Assembly: GCF_003953935.1 (NCBI RefSeq) | Contig: NZ_RXLQ01000001.1 | Location: 160,121 to 224,120, forward strand | Direction: 5' to 3' | DNA length: 64,000 nt | DNA from: Massilia atriviolacea | GTDB lineage: Bacteria; Pseudomonadota; Gammaproteobacteria; Burkholderiales; Burkholderiaceae_D | Shown here: positions 16,556-25,202 of the stretch, one piece after another | Layout: every line of letters begins with the position of its first letter | Numbering within the stretch: position 1 is the first letter of the stretch | Made by a program: the position numbers and the translations under genes | Notes under the pieces: model-generated | What the model was told of the DNA's origin: nothing | What the model saw: only the letters and a program-made list of their open reading frames with translations | Database searches by the model: none

Positions 16556-17527
16556 ATGAGGGCGCCCGGCCCAAGCTACCACGAGCGTCTGGCCGGTGGC
16601 CTGCTTGGCCTGCTGGTCGGCGATGCCCTGGGCGTCCCCTATGAGTTCCGCAAGGCGGGCGATATTCCATCGCCGAGCCTGATCGATTTCACGCCGCCGC
16701 CGCAGTTCGCGCGTGCGCATCACAGCGTGACGCCGGGAACGTGGTCGGACGATGGCGCCCACGCGCTGTGCCTGCTGGCCTCGCTGCTCGACTGCGGCCG
16801 CCTCGACCTTGAGGACCTCGGCGAGCGCCTGCTGGCGTGGTACGAGCACGGGTATATGGCGGTCGACGGCATCGTGTTCGATGTCGGCCTGACGTGCGGC
16901 GCCGCGATTCGCGCGCTGCGTGACGGCACCCGGGCGGCGCAGGCCGGTCCCAGCGGCCAGTACGACAACGGCAACGGCTCGCTGATGCGCGCCTTGCCGC
17001 TGGCGCTGTGGCACCGCGGATCCGACGCCAGCCTGGTGCACGACGCCCACCAGCAATCCCTGCCCACCCACGGCCACCTGCGCTCGCAGGTGTGCTGTGC
17101 GTTGTACTGCCTGTGGGCGCGGCGCGTGCTGGAGGGAACTGGCGATCCCTGGGGCGATGCGGTGTCCAGCCTGCGCGCCATGTACGCCGCGACGCCGGAC
17201 GCGCTGGAGGAACTGGAATGGTCGGTCCGGCCCGACGAGCCGGCCGACGGATACGGCTCCGGTTACGTGGTCGATTCGCTGCGCTCGGCGCGTATGGTGC
17301 AGGATGCAGGTGGCTATGAAGACGTGGTGCGCGCCGGCATCGCTCTGGGCAACGATACCGACACCACCGCCTGCATCGCCGGCGGCATTGCCGGCCTGCG
17401 TGTCGGCATCCACGGGATTCCGGAGCGCTGGCGCGCACAGCTGCGGGGAAGCGAGTTATACCAGCCGCTGCTCGACAGGCTGATCGCCCATGCGCCAGGC
17501 GTCACTCATCCAGGGGAGCCGTCTTGA
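16556..17527 (+). CDS. ADP-ribosylglycohydrolase (DraG-like) family protein
   Basis: A 323-residue cytoplasmic enzyme of the ADP-ribosylglycohydrolase fold, which uses a two-magnesium site to remove ADP-ribose from proteins or small molecules. Visible motifs are VGDALGVPYEF (21-31), TWSDDGAHA (62-70, where the family often has T-DDT), GNGSLMRALPLAL and GNDTDTTACIAGGIAG (about 264-279). The metal-binding Asp pairs are kept; the third acidic position of the first motif is Gly-Ala rather than Thr, which could shift substrate use. No clear ribosome site precedes the ATG. It lies 145 bp after the LRV gene and seems to have its own promoter. The true substrate cannot be read from the sequence. Confidence 0.85.
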   Translation: MRAPGPSYHERLAGGLLGLLVGDALGVPYEFRKAGDIPSPSLIDFTPPPQFARAHHSVTPGTWSDDGAHALCLLASLLDCGRLDLEDLGERLLAWYEHGYMAVDGIVFDVGLTCGAAIRALRDGTRAAQAGPSGQYDNGNGSLMRALPLALWHRGSDASLVHDAHQQSLPTHGHLRSQVCCALYCLWARRVLEGTGDPWGDAVSSLRAMYAATPDALEELEWSVRPDEPADGYGSGYVVDSLRSARMVQDAGGYEDVVRAGIALGNDTDTTACIAGGIAGLRVGIHGIPERWRAQLRGSELYQPLLDRLIAHAPGVTHPGEPS

Positions 17528-17617
17528 ACATCGCCGATGGCGATCGCGCACCCAACCGCTGCGTCTGCGCCTGGCCGCGTGAATGACGCGATTTCGCTTG
17601 TGATTCCAGTATCTACC

Positions 17618-17835
17618 CCGGTGCCTGTCACCGCAGCGGACATTTTGTCCATCCCTGTCCATCCCGGTGCCTGTCACCGCAGCGGACATTTTGTCCATCC
17701 CTGTCCATCCCGGTGCCTGTCACCGCAGCGGACATTTTGTCCATCCCGGTGCCTGTCACCGCAGTGGACACGGTGCCTGTCACCGCAGCGGACATTTTGT
17801 CCGCACTGGCGCCTGTCACCACAGCGCTGGCCCCT
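17618..17835. repeat. Tandem array of a 46-bp repeat with shorter variants
   Basis: Units begin CCGGTGCCTGTCACCGCAGC and continue GGACATTTTGTCC. Full units start at 17618, 17664 and 17710 (46-bp period); shorter ones start near 17746, 17770 and 17806. The core contains GGTG and CACC arms and GGACA/TGTCC arms, so each copy can fold. A related 22-bp segment occurs far away at 48759-48780 on the other strand (20 of 22 bases match 17752-17773), so this is a dispersed family. The array fills the gap between two convergent genes (17528-17944). I see no coding signal in that gap. Confidence 0.85.
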
Positions 17836-17944
17836 GATACCGGGGCGTGCAGGCGAAGTGCGCGGGCGATGTTTGATCTATTGTCATGCGGCGTCAAGAC
17901 AACACCTGGGCGTCCCTGGCCCGGCCGCACACGGTGGCTTGCGC

Positions 17945-18355
17945 TTATGCCGGAGCGAAGCGCCGCAGCTCCCCATCCCGCCCAAACGCCAGGAACTGTC
18001 CGATCTGGCCGGTGTGAATATAGGTCACCATCATGTTCAGCGGCGCTTCCGCATCGGCCGAGGCTGGCGGTTTGCCGTTGCGGCCGGACATGGTGGTGAC
18101 GAACACGATGTCCCACTCCTTGCCGGTATGTCTCGACTCGGCCACCAGGTCGTCGAAGCTGCCCAGCTGCTCCGGCGTCTTGTCCACGCACATGACCGGA
18201 GCCAGGGCGCCGCCGCGCCGTTCGGCGAAACCGGCGCGCTCGGCGGCCCCTGCGTCGTCCGGCAGCTCCGCCTTGGCGAAGGCAAACAGCAGGCGCTGCG
18301 GTTGCGGCTGGGCGCGCGCGGCGCGGATCAGGTCGTCGTAACTGCTGATATTCAT
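17945..18355 (-). CDS. Conserved hypothetical protein (often mislabelled ribonucleotide reductase subunit alpha)
   Basis: A 136-residue soluble protein starting MNISSYDDLIRAARAQ. It has the pattern of a small betaproteobacterial family with AELPDDA, then the conserved VMCVDKTPEQLGSF, then WDIVFVTTMSGRNG. Databases commonly name this family ribonucleotide reductase subunit alpha, but it is far too short and has no NrdA motifs, so I do not accept that function. It stands alone between the 46-bp repeat array and the narG promoter region and is transcribed away from narG. Confidence 0.7.
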   Translation of the reverse strand: MNISSYDDLIRAARAQPQPQRLLFAFAKAELPDDAGAAERAGFAERRGGALAPVMCVDKTPEQLGSFDDLVAESRHTGKEWDIVFVTTMSGRNGKPPASADAEAPLNMMVTYIHTGQIGQFLAFGRDGELRRFAPA

Positions 18356-18380
18356 CGTTCATTCCTTCCAGGTCGATTGC

Positions 18381-18402
18381 GTATACCGCATGTATACCGT
18401 AT
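18381..18402. repeat. Two tandem 11-bp boxes upstream of narG
   Basis: GTATACCGCAT is followed at once by GTATACCGTAT. Each box holds the palindrome GTATAC. They lie in the 210-bp divergent gap before narG, 26 bp before the minus-strand gene's ATG and about 165 bp before narG. Two equal boxes in tandem could be an operator; the binding protein is unknown. No clear FNR box was seen in this gap. Confidence 0.45.
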
Positions 18403-18565
18403 CCATCCGGCACCCTCCATAGCCACAAAGGACTAGACGGACTACGCCTTGTCGCCGCGCCGGACCGACTTCTTGCCAATATGCATCGTGAGTGCGGCTG
18501 CGTAGACTGCTTTCATCGGGTTGCGCCGCGATCGAAGGCGCCGCTCTCATTCAAGCGGAGGCAGC

Positions 18566-21500
18566 ATGAGTCATTTTCTGGATCGTCTGAAGTTCTTCAA
18601 TCGCCCCAAGGAGACGTTTTCCGACGGCCACGGCGCCGTGGTCCACGAGGACCGTACCTGGGAAAACGCCTATCGCCAACGTTGGCAGCACGATAAGATC
18701 GTGCGCTCGACGCACGGCGTCAATTGCACCGGTTCGTGCAGCTGGAAGGTGTATGTCAAGAATGGCCTGATCACCTGGGAAACCCAGCAGACCGATTACC
18801 CGCGCACCCGGCCCGACCTGCCCAACCACGAGCCGCGCGGCTGCCCGCGCGGCGCCAGCTATTCCTGGTACGTGTATTCGGCCCAGCGCGTCAAATATCC
18901 GATGGTGCGCGGGCGCCTGATGCAAATGTGGCGCGAAGCGCGCCTGACCATGGACCCGATCGCGGCCTGGGCCTACATCAGCCAGGACCCGGAACGCGCC
19001 AAGTCGTACAAGTCGATTCGCGGCCTGGGCGGTTTCGTGCGCGCCAAATGGGACGACGTCAACGAAATCATCGCCGCCGCCAACGCCTTCACCATCAAGA
19101 AATACGGCCCGGACCGGATCGTCGGCTTTTCGCCGATTCCCGCCATGTCGATGGTCAGCTACGCCGCCGGTACGCGCTACCTGTCGCTGATCGGCGGCGT
19201 GGCCCTCAGTTTCTACGACTGGTACTGCGACCTGCCGCCCGCCAGCCCGCAAGTCTGGGGCGAACAGACCGACGTGCCGGAATCGGCCGACTGGTACAAC
19301 TCCACCTACCTGATGGTGTGGGGTTCGAACGTGCCGATGACGCGCACCCCGGACGCCCACTTCTACACCGAAGTGCGCTACAAAGGCACGAAAACGGTGG
19401 CGGTATCCTCCGATTTCGGCGAAATGGCCAAGTTCGGCGATATCTGGCTCGCGCCCAAGCAAGGCACCGACGCCGCGCTGGCGCTGGCCATGGGCCATGT
19501 GGTGCTCAAGGAATTCCACCTGCACGGCGGCTCGGACTATTTCCGTGGCTACGCCAAGCAGTACACCGACTTCCCGATGCTGGTGCTGCTCAAGGAAACC
19601 AACGGCGCCCTGGTGCCCGACTACTTCCTGCGCGCATCGCACCTGGCCGACAACCTGGACGAAACCAATAATCCGGACTGGAAAACCCTGGTCATCGACG
19701 AAGCCAGCGGCAATATCTGCGCGCCGGCCGGCTCGATCGGCTTCCGCTGGGGCGAGTCCGGCCGCTGGAACCTGGAACAGAAAGAGGGCACCAGCGGCAA
19801 GGCCATCGATCCTCTGCTGTCGCTGATCGATTGCCGCGATGCCGTCGAGGAAGTGGGCTTTGCCTACTTCGGCGGCAAGGATGCCAGCGATATGCTGCTG
19901 CGCCGCGTGCCGGTCAAGAAAGTGCTGCTGGCCGACGGCAGCACCGCCACGGTCACCACCGTGTTCGACCTGACCCTGGCCAACTACGGCATCGACCGTG
20001 GCCTGGGCGGCAGCAACGTTGCCACCAGCTATGAAGACGACGTTCCCTACACCCCGGGCTGGCAAGTCAAGCACACCGGCGTCAAGGCGGCCGACGTCAT
20101 CACCGTGGCGCGCCAGTTCGCCGAGAATGCCGACAAGACCCACGGCAAGAGCATGGTCATCGTCGGCGCCGCGCTGAATCACTGGTACCACATGGACATG
20201 ACCTACCGCGGCATCATCAATCTGCTGATGATGTGCGGCTGCGTCGGCCAGTCGGGCGGCGGCTGGGCGCACTATGTGGGCCAGGAAAAGCTGCGTCCGC
20301 AAACCGGCTGGACCCCGCTGGCCTTTGCCCAGGACTGGAACCGTCCGATGCGCCAGATGAACGGCACCTCCTTCTTCTACGCCCACACCAGCCAGTGGCG
20401 CCACGAAAAGCTGCACACGAGCGAAATTTCCTCGCCCTCGGCCGGCGCCGACGTTGCGCCGATGTCGCTGATCGACTACAACGCCAAGGCCGAACGCATG
20501 GGCTGGCTGCCCTCGGCCCCGCAGCTGGAAACCAATCCGCTGGAAGTCACCCGCGCGGCCCAGGCCGCCGGCATGGAACCGGCCGCCTACGCGGTATCGC
20601 AGATCAAGGCCGGCAAGCTGAACTTCTCGTGCGACGACCCGGACAATCCGGCCAATTTCCCGCGCAATATGTTTGTGTGGCGCTCGAATATCCTGGGCAG
20701 CTCCGGCAAGGGGCATGAGTATTTCCTCAAGTACTTGCTAGGCACCCAGAACGCGCTGATGAGCGACGAAAGCCACTGCGTCAAGCCGCGCGACGTGAAG
20801 ATCCGTCCCGCCGCCGAAGGCAAGCTGGACCTGGTGGTGGTGCTGGACTTCCGCATGTCGACCACCTGCCTGTACGGCGACATCGTGCTGCCGACCGCGA
20901 CCTGGTACGAAAAGGACGATCTCAACACCTCGGACATGCATCCCTTCATCCATCCGCTGTCGGAAGCCGTGCAACCGCTGTGGCAATCCAAGTCGGACTG
21001 GGAGATCTACAAGGGCATCGCCGAAAAATTCTCGGAAATCGGCGGCGCCTACCTCGGCACCCAGCAAGACCTGGTGCTGACGCCGCTGATGCACGATACC
21101 CCGGGCGAACTGGGCCAGCCCTTCGATCCGAAAGACTGGCGCGCCGGCGAGTGCGAGCCGATTCCCGGCAAAACCATGCCGAACCTGACCGTCGTGAACC
21201 GCGACTACAAAGAGGTGTACAAGAAATTCACCTCGATCGGCCCCTTGCTGGAAAAACTGGGCAATGGCGGCAAGGGCATCGGCTGGAAGACGGGGCACGA
21301 GGTGGACGTGCTGCGCGGCATCAACCGCACGGTGACGGAAGAGGGCGTCTCGCAAGGCCAGCCGCGCCTGGACACCGCCATCGACGCGGCCGAGATGATC
21401 CTGTCGCTGGCGCCGGAAACCAACGGCCACGTGGCGGTCAAGGCCTGGGCGGCGCTCTCGGCCATGACCGGGCGCGACCACACGCACCTGGCGCTGCCGC

Positions 21501-22276
21501 GCGAACACGACTCGATCCGCTTCCGCGATGTGCAGGCGCAGCCGCGCAAGATCATTTCGTCGCCGACCTGGTCGGGGCTGGAGTCGGAAGAAGTGAGCTA
21601 CAACGCCGGCTATACCAATGTGCATGAACTGATTCCATGGCGCACCCTGACCGGCCGCCAGCAGTTCTACCAGGATCACCGCTGGATGCGCGATTTCGGC
21701 GAGGGACTGTGCGTGTACAAGCCGGCGATCGACACCAAGACCACGGCGGCGATGCTGGGCGCGGCGCCCAACGGCAACAAGGAAATCGCGCTGAACTTCC
21801 TGACGCCGCACCAGAAATGGGGCATCCACTCCACGTATTCGGACAACCTGCGCATGCTGACCCTGTCGCGCGGCGGCCCGCACGTGTGGATTTCGGAAGC
21901 GGACGCGAAGAATGCCGGCATCGTCGACAACGACTGGATCGAAGTGTTCAACGTCAATGGCACCCTGACGGCGCGGGCGGTGGTCAGCCAGCGCATTCCG
22001 GTCGGCATGACCCTGATGTATCACGCCCAGGAAAAGATCATCAACACGCCGGGGGCGGAACAGTCGGGCAAGCGGGGCGGCATCCACAACTCGGTCACGC
22101 GCACCGTGACCAAGCCGACCCACATGATCGGCGGCTATGCACAGTTGTCGTGGGGCTTCAATTACTACGGCACGGTGGGCTCGAACCGCGATGAATTTGT
22201 GTTGGTACGCAAGATGGACAAGGTGGAGTGGCTGGAAGGCCCCCTGGTAGAAGAAACGAACGGAGCACACGTATGA
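18566..22276 (+). CDS. narG: Respiratory nitrate reductase alpha subunit
   Basis: NarG is the cytoplasmic catalytic subunit that reduces nitrate to nitrite at a molybdenum bis-MGD centre. The 1236-residue length is normal. The FS0 iron-sulfur ligands are His50, Cys54, Cys58 and Cys93 (THGVNCTGSC and GCPRG), and Asp222 in WYCDLPPAS falls at the position of the Mo ligand of the E. coli enzyme. TRTPDAHF is also conserved. I chose the ATG at 18566 since GGAGG lies just before it; earlier in-frame ATG codons add unconserved residues. It is the first gene of narGHJI, with narH overlapping its stop by four bases. Confidence 0.97.
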   Translation: MSHFLDRLKFFNRPKETFSDGHGAVVHEDRTWENAYRQRWQHDKIVRSTHGVNCTGSCSWKVYVKNGLITWETQQTDYPRTRPDLPNHEPRGCPRGASYSWYVYSAQRVKYPMVRGRLMQMWREARLTMDPIAAWAYISQDPERAKSYKSIRGLGGFVRAKWDDVNEIIAAANAFTIKKYGPDRIVGFSPIPAMSMVSYAAGTRYLSLIGGVALSFYDWYCDLPPASPQVWGEQTDVPESADWYNSTYLMVWGSNVPMTRTPDAHFYTEVRYKGTKTVAVSSDFGEMAKFGDIWLAPKQGTDAALALAMGHVVLKEFHLHGGSDYFRGYAKQYTDFPMLVLLKETNGALVPDYFLRASHLADNLDETNNPDWKTLVIDEASGNICAPAGSIGFRWGESGRWNLEQKEGTSGKAIDPLLSLIDCRDAVEEVGFAYFGGKDASDMLLRRVPVKKVLLADGSTATVTTVFDLTLANYGIDRGLGGSNVATSYEDDVPYTPGWQVKHTGVKAADVITVARQFAENADKTHGKSMVIVGAALNHWYHMDMTYRGIINLLMMCGCVGQSGGGWAHYVGQEKLRPQTGWTPLAFAQDWNRPMRQMNGTSFFYAHTSQWRHEKLHTSEISSPSAGADVAPMSLIDYNAKAERMGWLPSAPQLETNPLEVTRAAQAAGMEPAAYAVSQIKAGKLNFSCDDPDNPANFPRNMFVWRSNILGSSGKGHEYFLKYLLGTQNALMSDESHCVKPRDVKIRPAAEGKLDLVVVLDFRMSTTCLYGDIVLPTATWYEKDDLNTSDMHPFIHPLSEAVQPLWQSKSDWEIYKGIAEKFSEIGGAYLGTQQDLVLTPLMHDTPGELGQPFDPKDWRAGECEPIPGKTMPNLTVVNRDYKEVYKKFTSIGPLLEKLGNGGKGIGWKTGHEVDVLRGINRTVTEEGVSQGQPRLDTAIDAAEMILSLAPETNGHVAVKAWAALSAMTGRDHTHLALPREHDSIRFRDVQAQPRKIISSPTWSGLESEEVSYNAGYTNVHELIPWRTLTGRQQFYQDHRWMRDFGEGLCVYKPAIDTKTTAAMLGAAPNGNKEIALNFLTPHQKWGIHSTYSDNLRMLTLSRGGPHVWISEADAKNAGIVDNDWIEVFNVNGTLTARAVVSQRIPVGMTLMYHAQEKIINTPGAEQSGKRGGIHNSVTRTVTKPTHMIGGYAQLSWGFNYYGTVGSNRDEFVLVRKMDKVEWLEGPLVEETNGAHV

Positions 22277-23829
22277 AGATCAGAGCGCAAATCGGCATGG
22301 TGTTAAACCTGGACAAGTGCATCGGCTGCCACACTTGTTCGGTCACCTGCAAGAACGTCTGGACCAGCCGCGACGGCGTCGAATATGCCTGGTTCAACAA
22401 CGTTGAAACCAAGCCCGGCATCGGTTACCCGAAGGAATGGGAAAACCAGGATAAATGGAATGGCGGCTGGAAACGCAATGCCGCCGGCAAGATCGAACCG
22501 CGCCAGGGCGGCCGGCTGAAGATCCTCGCCAACATTTTCGCCAACCCGAACCTGCCGGCCATCGACGAATACTACGAACCGTTCACCTACGACTACGAGC
22601 GCCTGCAGAACGCGCCGCTGTCCGAAACGCCGCCGACGGCGCGCCCGATCTCGGTCTTGACCGGCAAGAAGATGGACAAGATCGAATGGGGTCCCAACTG
22701 GGAAGACGACCTGGGCGGCGAGTTTGCGTCCCGCAGCAAGGACAAGCTGTTCGACAACATGCAGAAGGAGATGTACGGCACCTTCGAGAACACCTTCATG
22801 ATGTACCTGCCGCGCCTGTGCGAGCACTGCCTGAACCCGACCTGCGTGGCCTCCTGCCCGTCCGGCTCGGTGTACAAGCGCGAAGACGACGGCATCGTGC
22901 TGATCGACCAGGATAAATGCCGCGGCTGGCGCATGTGCATTTCCGGCTGCCCGTACAAGAAGATTTACTACAACTGGTCGTCCGGCAAGGCCGAAAAGTG
23001 CACCTTCTGCTATCCGCGCATCGAAGCGGGCCAGCCGACCGTGTGCTCGGAAACCTGCGTCGGCCGCATCCGCTACCTGGGCGTGCTGCTGTACGACGCC
23101 GACAGGATCGAAGCGGCCGCATCGGTACCCGACGAGCGCGACCTGTACCAGTCGCAGCTGGGCCTGTTCCTCGATCCGCACGACCCAGCCATCATCGACG
23201 AAGCGCGGCGCCAGGGCATTCCCGATTCCTGGCTGGAATCGGCCAAGCGCTCGCCGGTCTACAAGATGGCGGTGGAGTGGAAGGTGGCCTTCCCCCTGCA
23301 TCCGGAATACCGGACCCTGCCGATGGTGTGGTACATCCCGCCGCTGTCGCCGATCCAGGCCGCGGCCGAGTCGGGCAAGCTGGGCATGAACGGCATCTTG
23401 CCGGATACCAGCAGCCTGCGCATTCCGGTGCAGTACCTGGCCAACCTGCTGACCGCCGGCGACCAGCCGCCCGTGATCCGCGCACTCGACCGCATGCTGG
23501 CGATGCGCGCCTACATGCGCAGCAAGAGCGTGGACAAGGTCGAGAACCTGGCCGTGCTCGAGCAGGTCGGCCTGAGCAAGAACGTGGTCGAGGACATGTA
23601 CCACATCATGGCGATCGCCAATTACGAGGACCGTTTCGTGATCCCGAGCAGCCACAAGGAAATGGCGGAAGACAGCTTCAACGAAAAAGGCGCGTGCGGC
23701 TTCAGCTTCGGCAACGGCTGTTCCGACGGCGTGACCGACACCAGCCTGTTCGGCAAGAAAAAGCAGGGCTCGACCATCTTCATGTCGATGCCCAAGTCGC
23801 GCAAGAAGAAAGACGTGCAGGAGGCATGA
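22273..23829 (+). CDS. narH: Respiratory nitrate reductase beta subunit
   Basis: NarH carries four iron-sulfur clusters that pass electrons from NarI to NarG. The 518-residue protein has four cysteine groups: CIGCHTCSVTC, CEHCLNPTCVASC, CRGWRMCISGC and CTFCYPRIEAGQPTVC-SETC. In the third the second ligand position is Trp, which gives the 3Fe-4S cluster as in E. coli. The true start is the ATG at 22273, overlapping the narG stop (ATGA); the reading frame extends upstream but not as a real protein. The gene is coupled to narJ through another ATGA. Confidence 0.97.
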   Translation: MKIRAQIGMVLNLDKCIGCHTCSVTCKNVWTSRDGVEYAWFNNVETKPGIGYPKEWENQDKWNGGWKRNAAGKIEPRQGGRLKILANIFANPNLPAIDEYYEPFTYDYERLQNAPLSETPPTARPISVLTGKKMDKIEWGPNWEDDLGGEFASRSKDKLFDNMQKEMYGTFENTFMMYLPRLCEHCLNPTCVASCPSGSVYKREDDGIVLIDQDKCRGWRMCISGCPYKKIYYNWSSGKAEKCTFCYPRIEAGQPTVCSETCVGRIRYLGVLLYDADRIEAAASVPDERDLYQSQLGLFLDPHDPAIIDEARRQGIPDSWLESAKRSPVYKMAVEWKVAFPLHPEYRTLPMVWYIPPLSPIQAAAESGKLGMNGILPDTSSLRIPVQYLANLLTAGDQPPVIRALDRMLAMRAYMRSKSVDKVENLAVLEQVGLSKNVVEDMYHIMAIANYEDRFVIPSSHKEMAEDSFNEKGACGFSFGNGCSDGVTDTSLFGKKKQGSTIFMSMPKSRKKKDVQEA

Positions 23830-24494
23830 TGACGACCAATCGACACTATCAGGTGCTGTCGAGCCTGTTGCTGTACCCGGAGCCGGAGCTGATCGCCGAG
23901 CTGCCCTCGCTGGCCAATGCGATGGCGCATTCGCCGGCGCTGCACGCGCCGCTGCTGCCGCTGTTCGCTTACCTGAGCGACGGCGCCCTGATCGACCTGC
24001 AGCAGAACTATGTGACCACCTTCGACCGCAATCCCTCGCACTCGCTGCACCTGTTCGAGCATATTCACGGCGAATCGCGCGACCGCGGCCAGGCCATGGT
24101 CGACCTGATGGAGGAATACAAGCGCGGCGGGCTGCACATGACGGGCGACGACCTGCCCGACTTCGTGCCGCTGTTCCTCGAATTCCTGGCGCAGCAGACC
24201 ACGGAAGAGGCCGCGCGCCTGCTGTCGGACGCGGTGCATGTGCTGGCGCACATCGGGCGCAAGCTGGCCGCCAACGCCAGCCCGTACGCGGGGGTGTTCG
24301 CCGTGCTGGAGCATCTGAGCCCGGTAGCGCCCGAGGAACTGAGCGAGCCGCCGGTGCGCGACATGGACGAGGCGCTGGAAACCTTCGGTCCGGGCGCGGA
24401 CGGCGTCGAGCCCTTGCTCAAGCCGCTCGCCTCGCCCGGCACGCATCCGATCAATTTTTATCCCCGCACGGCGCGCGCCGCTGCCAGTGCGTAA
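23829..24494 (+). CDS. narJ: Nitrate reductase assembly chaperone
   Basis: NarJ is the private chaperone that holds apo-NarGH until the molybdenum cofactor and FS0 are in place; it is not in the final complex. The 221-residue all-helical protein has the family features YQVLSSLLLYPEPEL at the start and the conserved YVTTFDRNPSHSLHLFEHIHG segment. Two ATGs are adjacent at 23826 and 23829; AGGAGG ends one base before the first, so the second is the more likely start. The narH stop overlaps it. Confidence 0.95.
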   Translation: MTTNRHYQVLSSLLLYPEPELIAELPSLANAMAHSPALHAPLLPLFAYLSDGALIDLQQNYVTTFDRNPSHSLHLFEHIHGESRDRGQAMVDLMEEYKRGGLHMTGDDLPDFVPLFLEFLAQQTTEEAARLLSDAVHVLAHIGRKLAANASPYAGVFAVLEHLSPVAPEELSEPPVRDMDEALETFGPGADGVEPLLKPLASPGTHPINFYPRTARAAASA

Positions 24495-24504
24495 AGGAGG
24501 CATC

Positions 24505-25188
24505 ATGGACTACCTGCATCAATTTTTGTTCGGGATTTATCCCTACATCGCGCTGGCCATCTTTTTACTCGGCAGCCTGATCCGTTTCGACCGCGAGCAA
24601 TACACGTGGAAATCGGAGTCGACCCAGGTCTTGCATCGCGGCAGCCTGCAACTGGGCAGCACGCTGTTTCATATCGGCATCATCGGCCTGTTCTTCGGCC
24701 ACATGGCGGGCTTGCTGACGCCGGTGTGGGTGTGGGACACCCTGGGCGTGAGCCATGGCCTCAAGCAACTGGTGGCGATGGTGGCCGGCGGCATCATGGG
24801 CACCTTGTGCCTGGTGGGCATCGTGCTGTTGCTGGCGCGCCGCTTCGCCAACGACCGCCTGCGCAAGGCCACGACCTTCAAGGACAAGATCGTGCTGCTG
24901 TGGATCCTTGCCACCTTGCTGCTGGGACTGTCGTCGATCTACGTGTCGGCAGGCCATATGGACGGCCACACGATGGTGCTGCTGATGAGCTGGGCTCAGC
25001 ACATCGTGACCTTCCGCGCCGATGCCGCCGCCTTCATCGCCGACGCACCGCTGCTGTTCAAGCTGCATCTGTTCATGGGCATGTCGCTGTTCGTGATCTT
25101 CCCGTTCACCCGCCTGGTGCACGTGTGGAGCGGCTTCGGCGCGCTGACCTACCTCGGCCGTGCTTACCAGCTCGTGCGTAGCCGTTAA
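24505..25188 (+). CDS. narI: Respiratory nitrate reductase gamma subunit (cytochrome b)
   Basis: NarI is the membrane subunit that oxidises quinol and anchors NarGH. Its 227 residues form five helices. The two haem b groups are held by His56, His66, His188 and His206, matching E. coli positions 56, 66, 187 and 205. The start is the ATG at 24505, six bases after AAAGGAGG; the gap from narJ is 10 bp. The parvulin gene follows after 14 bp and is likely co-transcribed. Confidence 0.97.
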   Translation: MDYLHQFLFGIYPYIALAIFLLGSLIRFDREQYTWKSESTQVLHRGSLQLGSTLFHIGIIGLFFGHMAGLLTPVWVWDTLGVSHGLKQLVAMVAGGIMGTLCLVGIVLLLARRFANDRLRKATTFKDKIVLLWILATLLLGLSSIYVSAGHMDGHTMVLLMSWAQHIVTFRADAAAFIADAPLLFKLHLFMGMSLFVIFPFTRLVHVWSGFGALTYLGRAYQLVRSR

Positions 25189-25202
25189 TCGGGAGAAACA
25201 TC

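Noticed and set aside
13300-16557. Minus-strand open frame of 1085 codons
   Set aside because: Antisense of the LRV-repeat gene and compositionally like other shadows.
17618-17835. CRISPR array at the 46-bp repeats
   Set aside because: Whole units repeat with variable length; there are no unique spacers.
17945-18355. Ribonucleotide reductase alpha subunit
   Set aside because: The name is attached to the family in databases, but 136 residues and the lack of NrdA motifs rule it out.
18356-18565. FNR box or NarL heptamer pair before narG
   Set aside because: I looked for TTGAT-N4-ATCAA and TACYYMT pairs and found none convincing.
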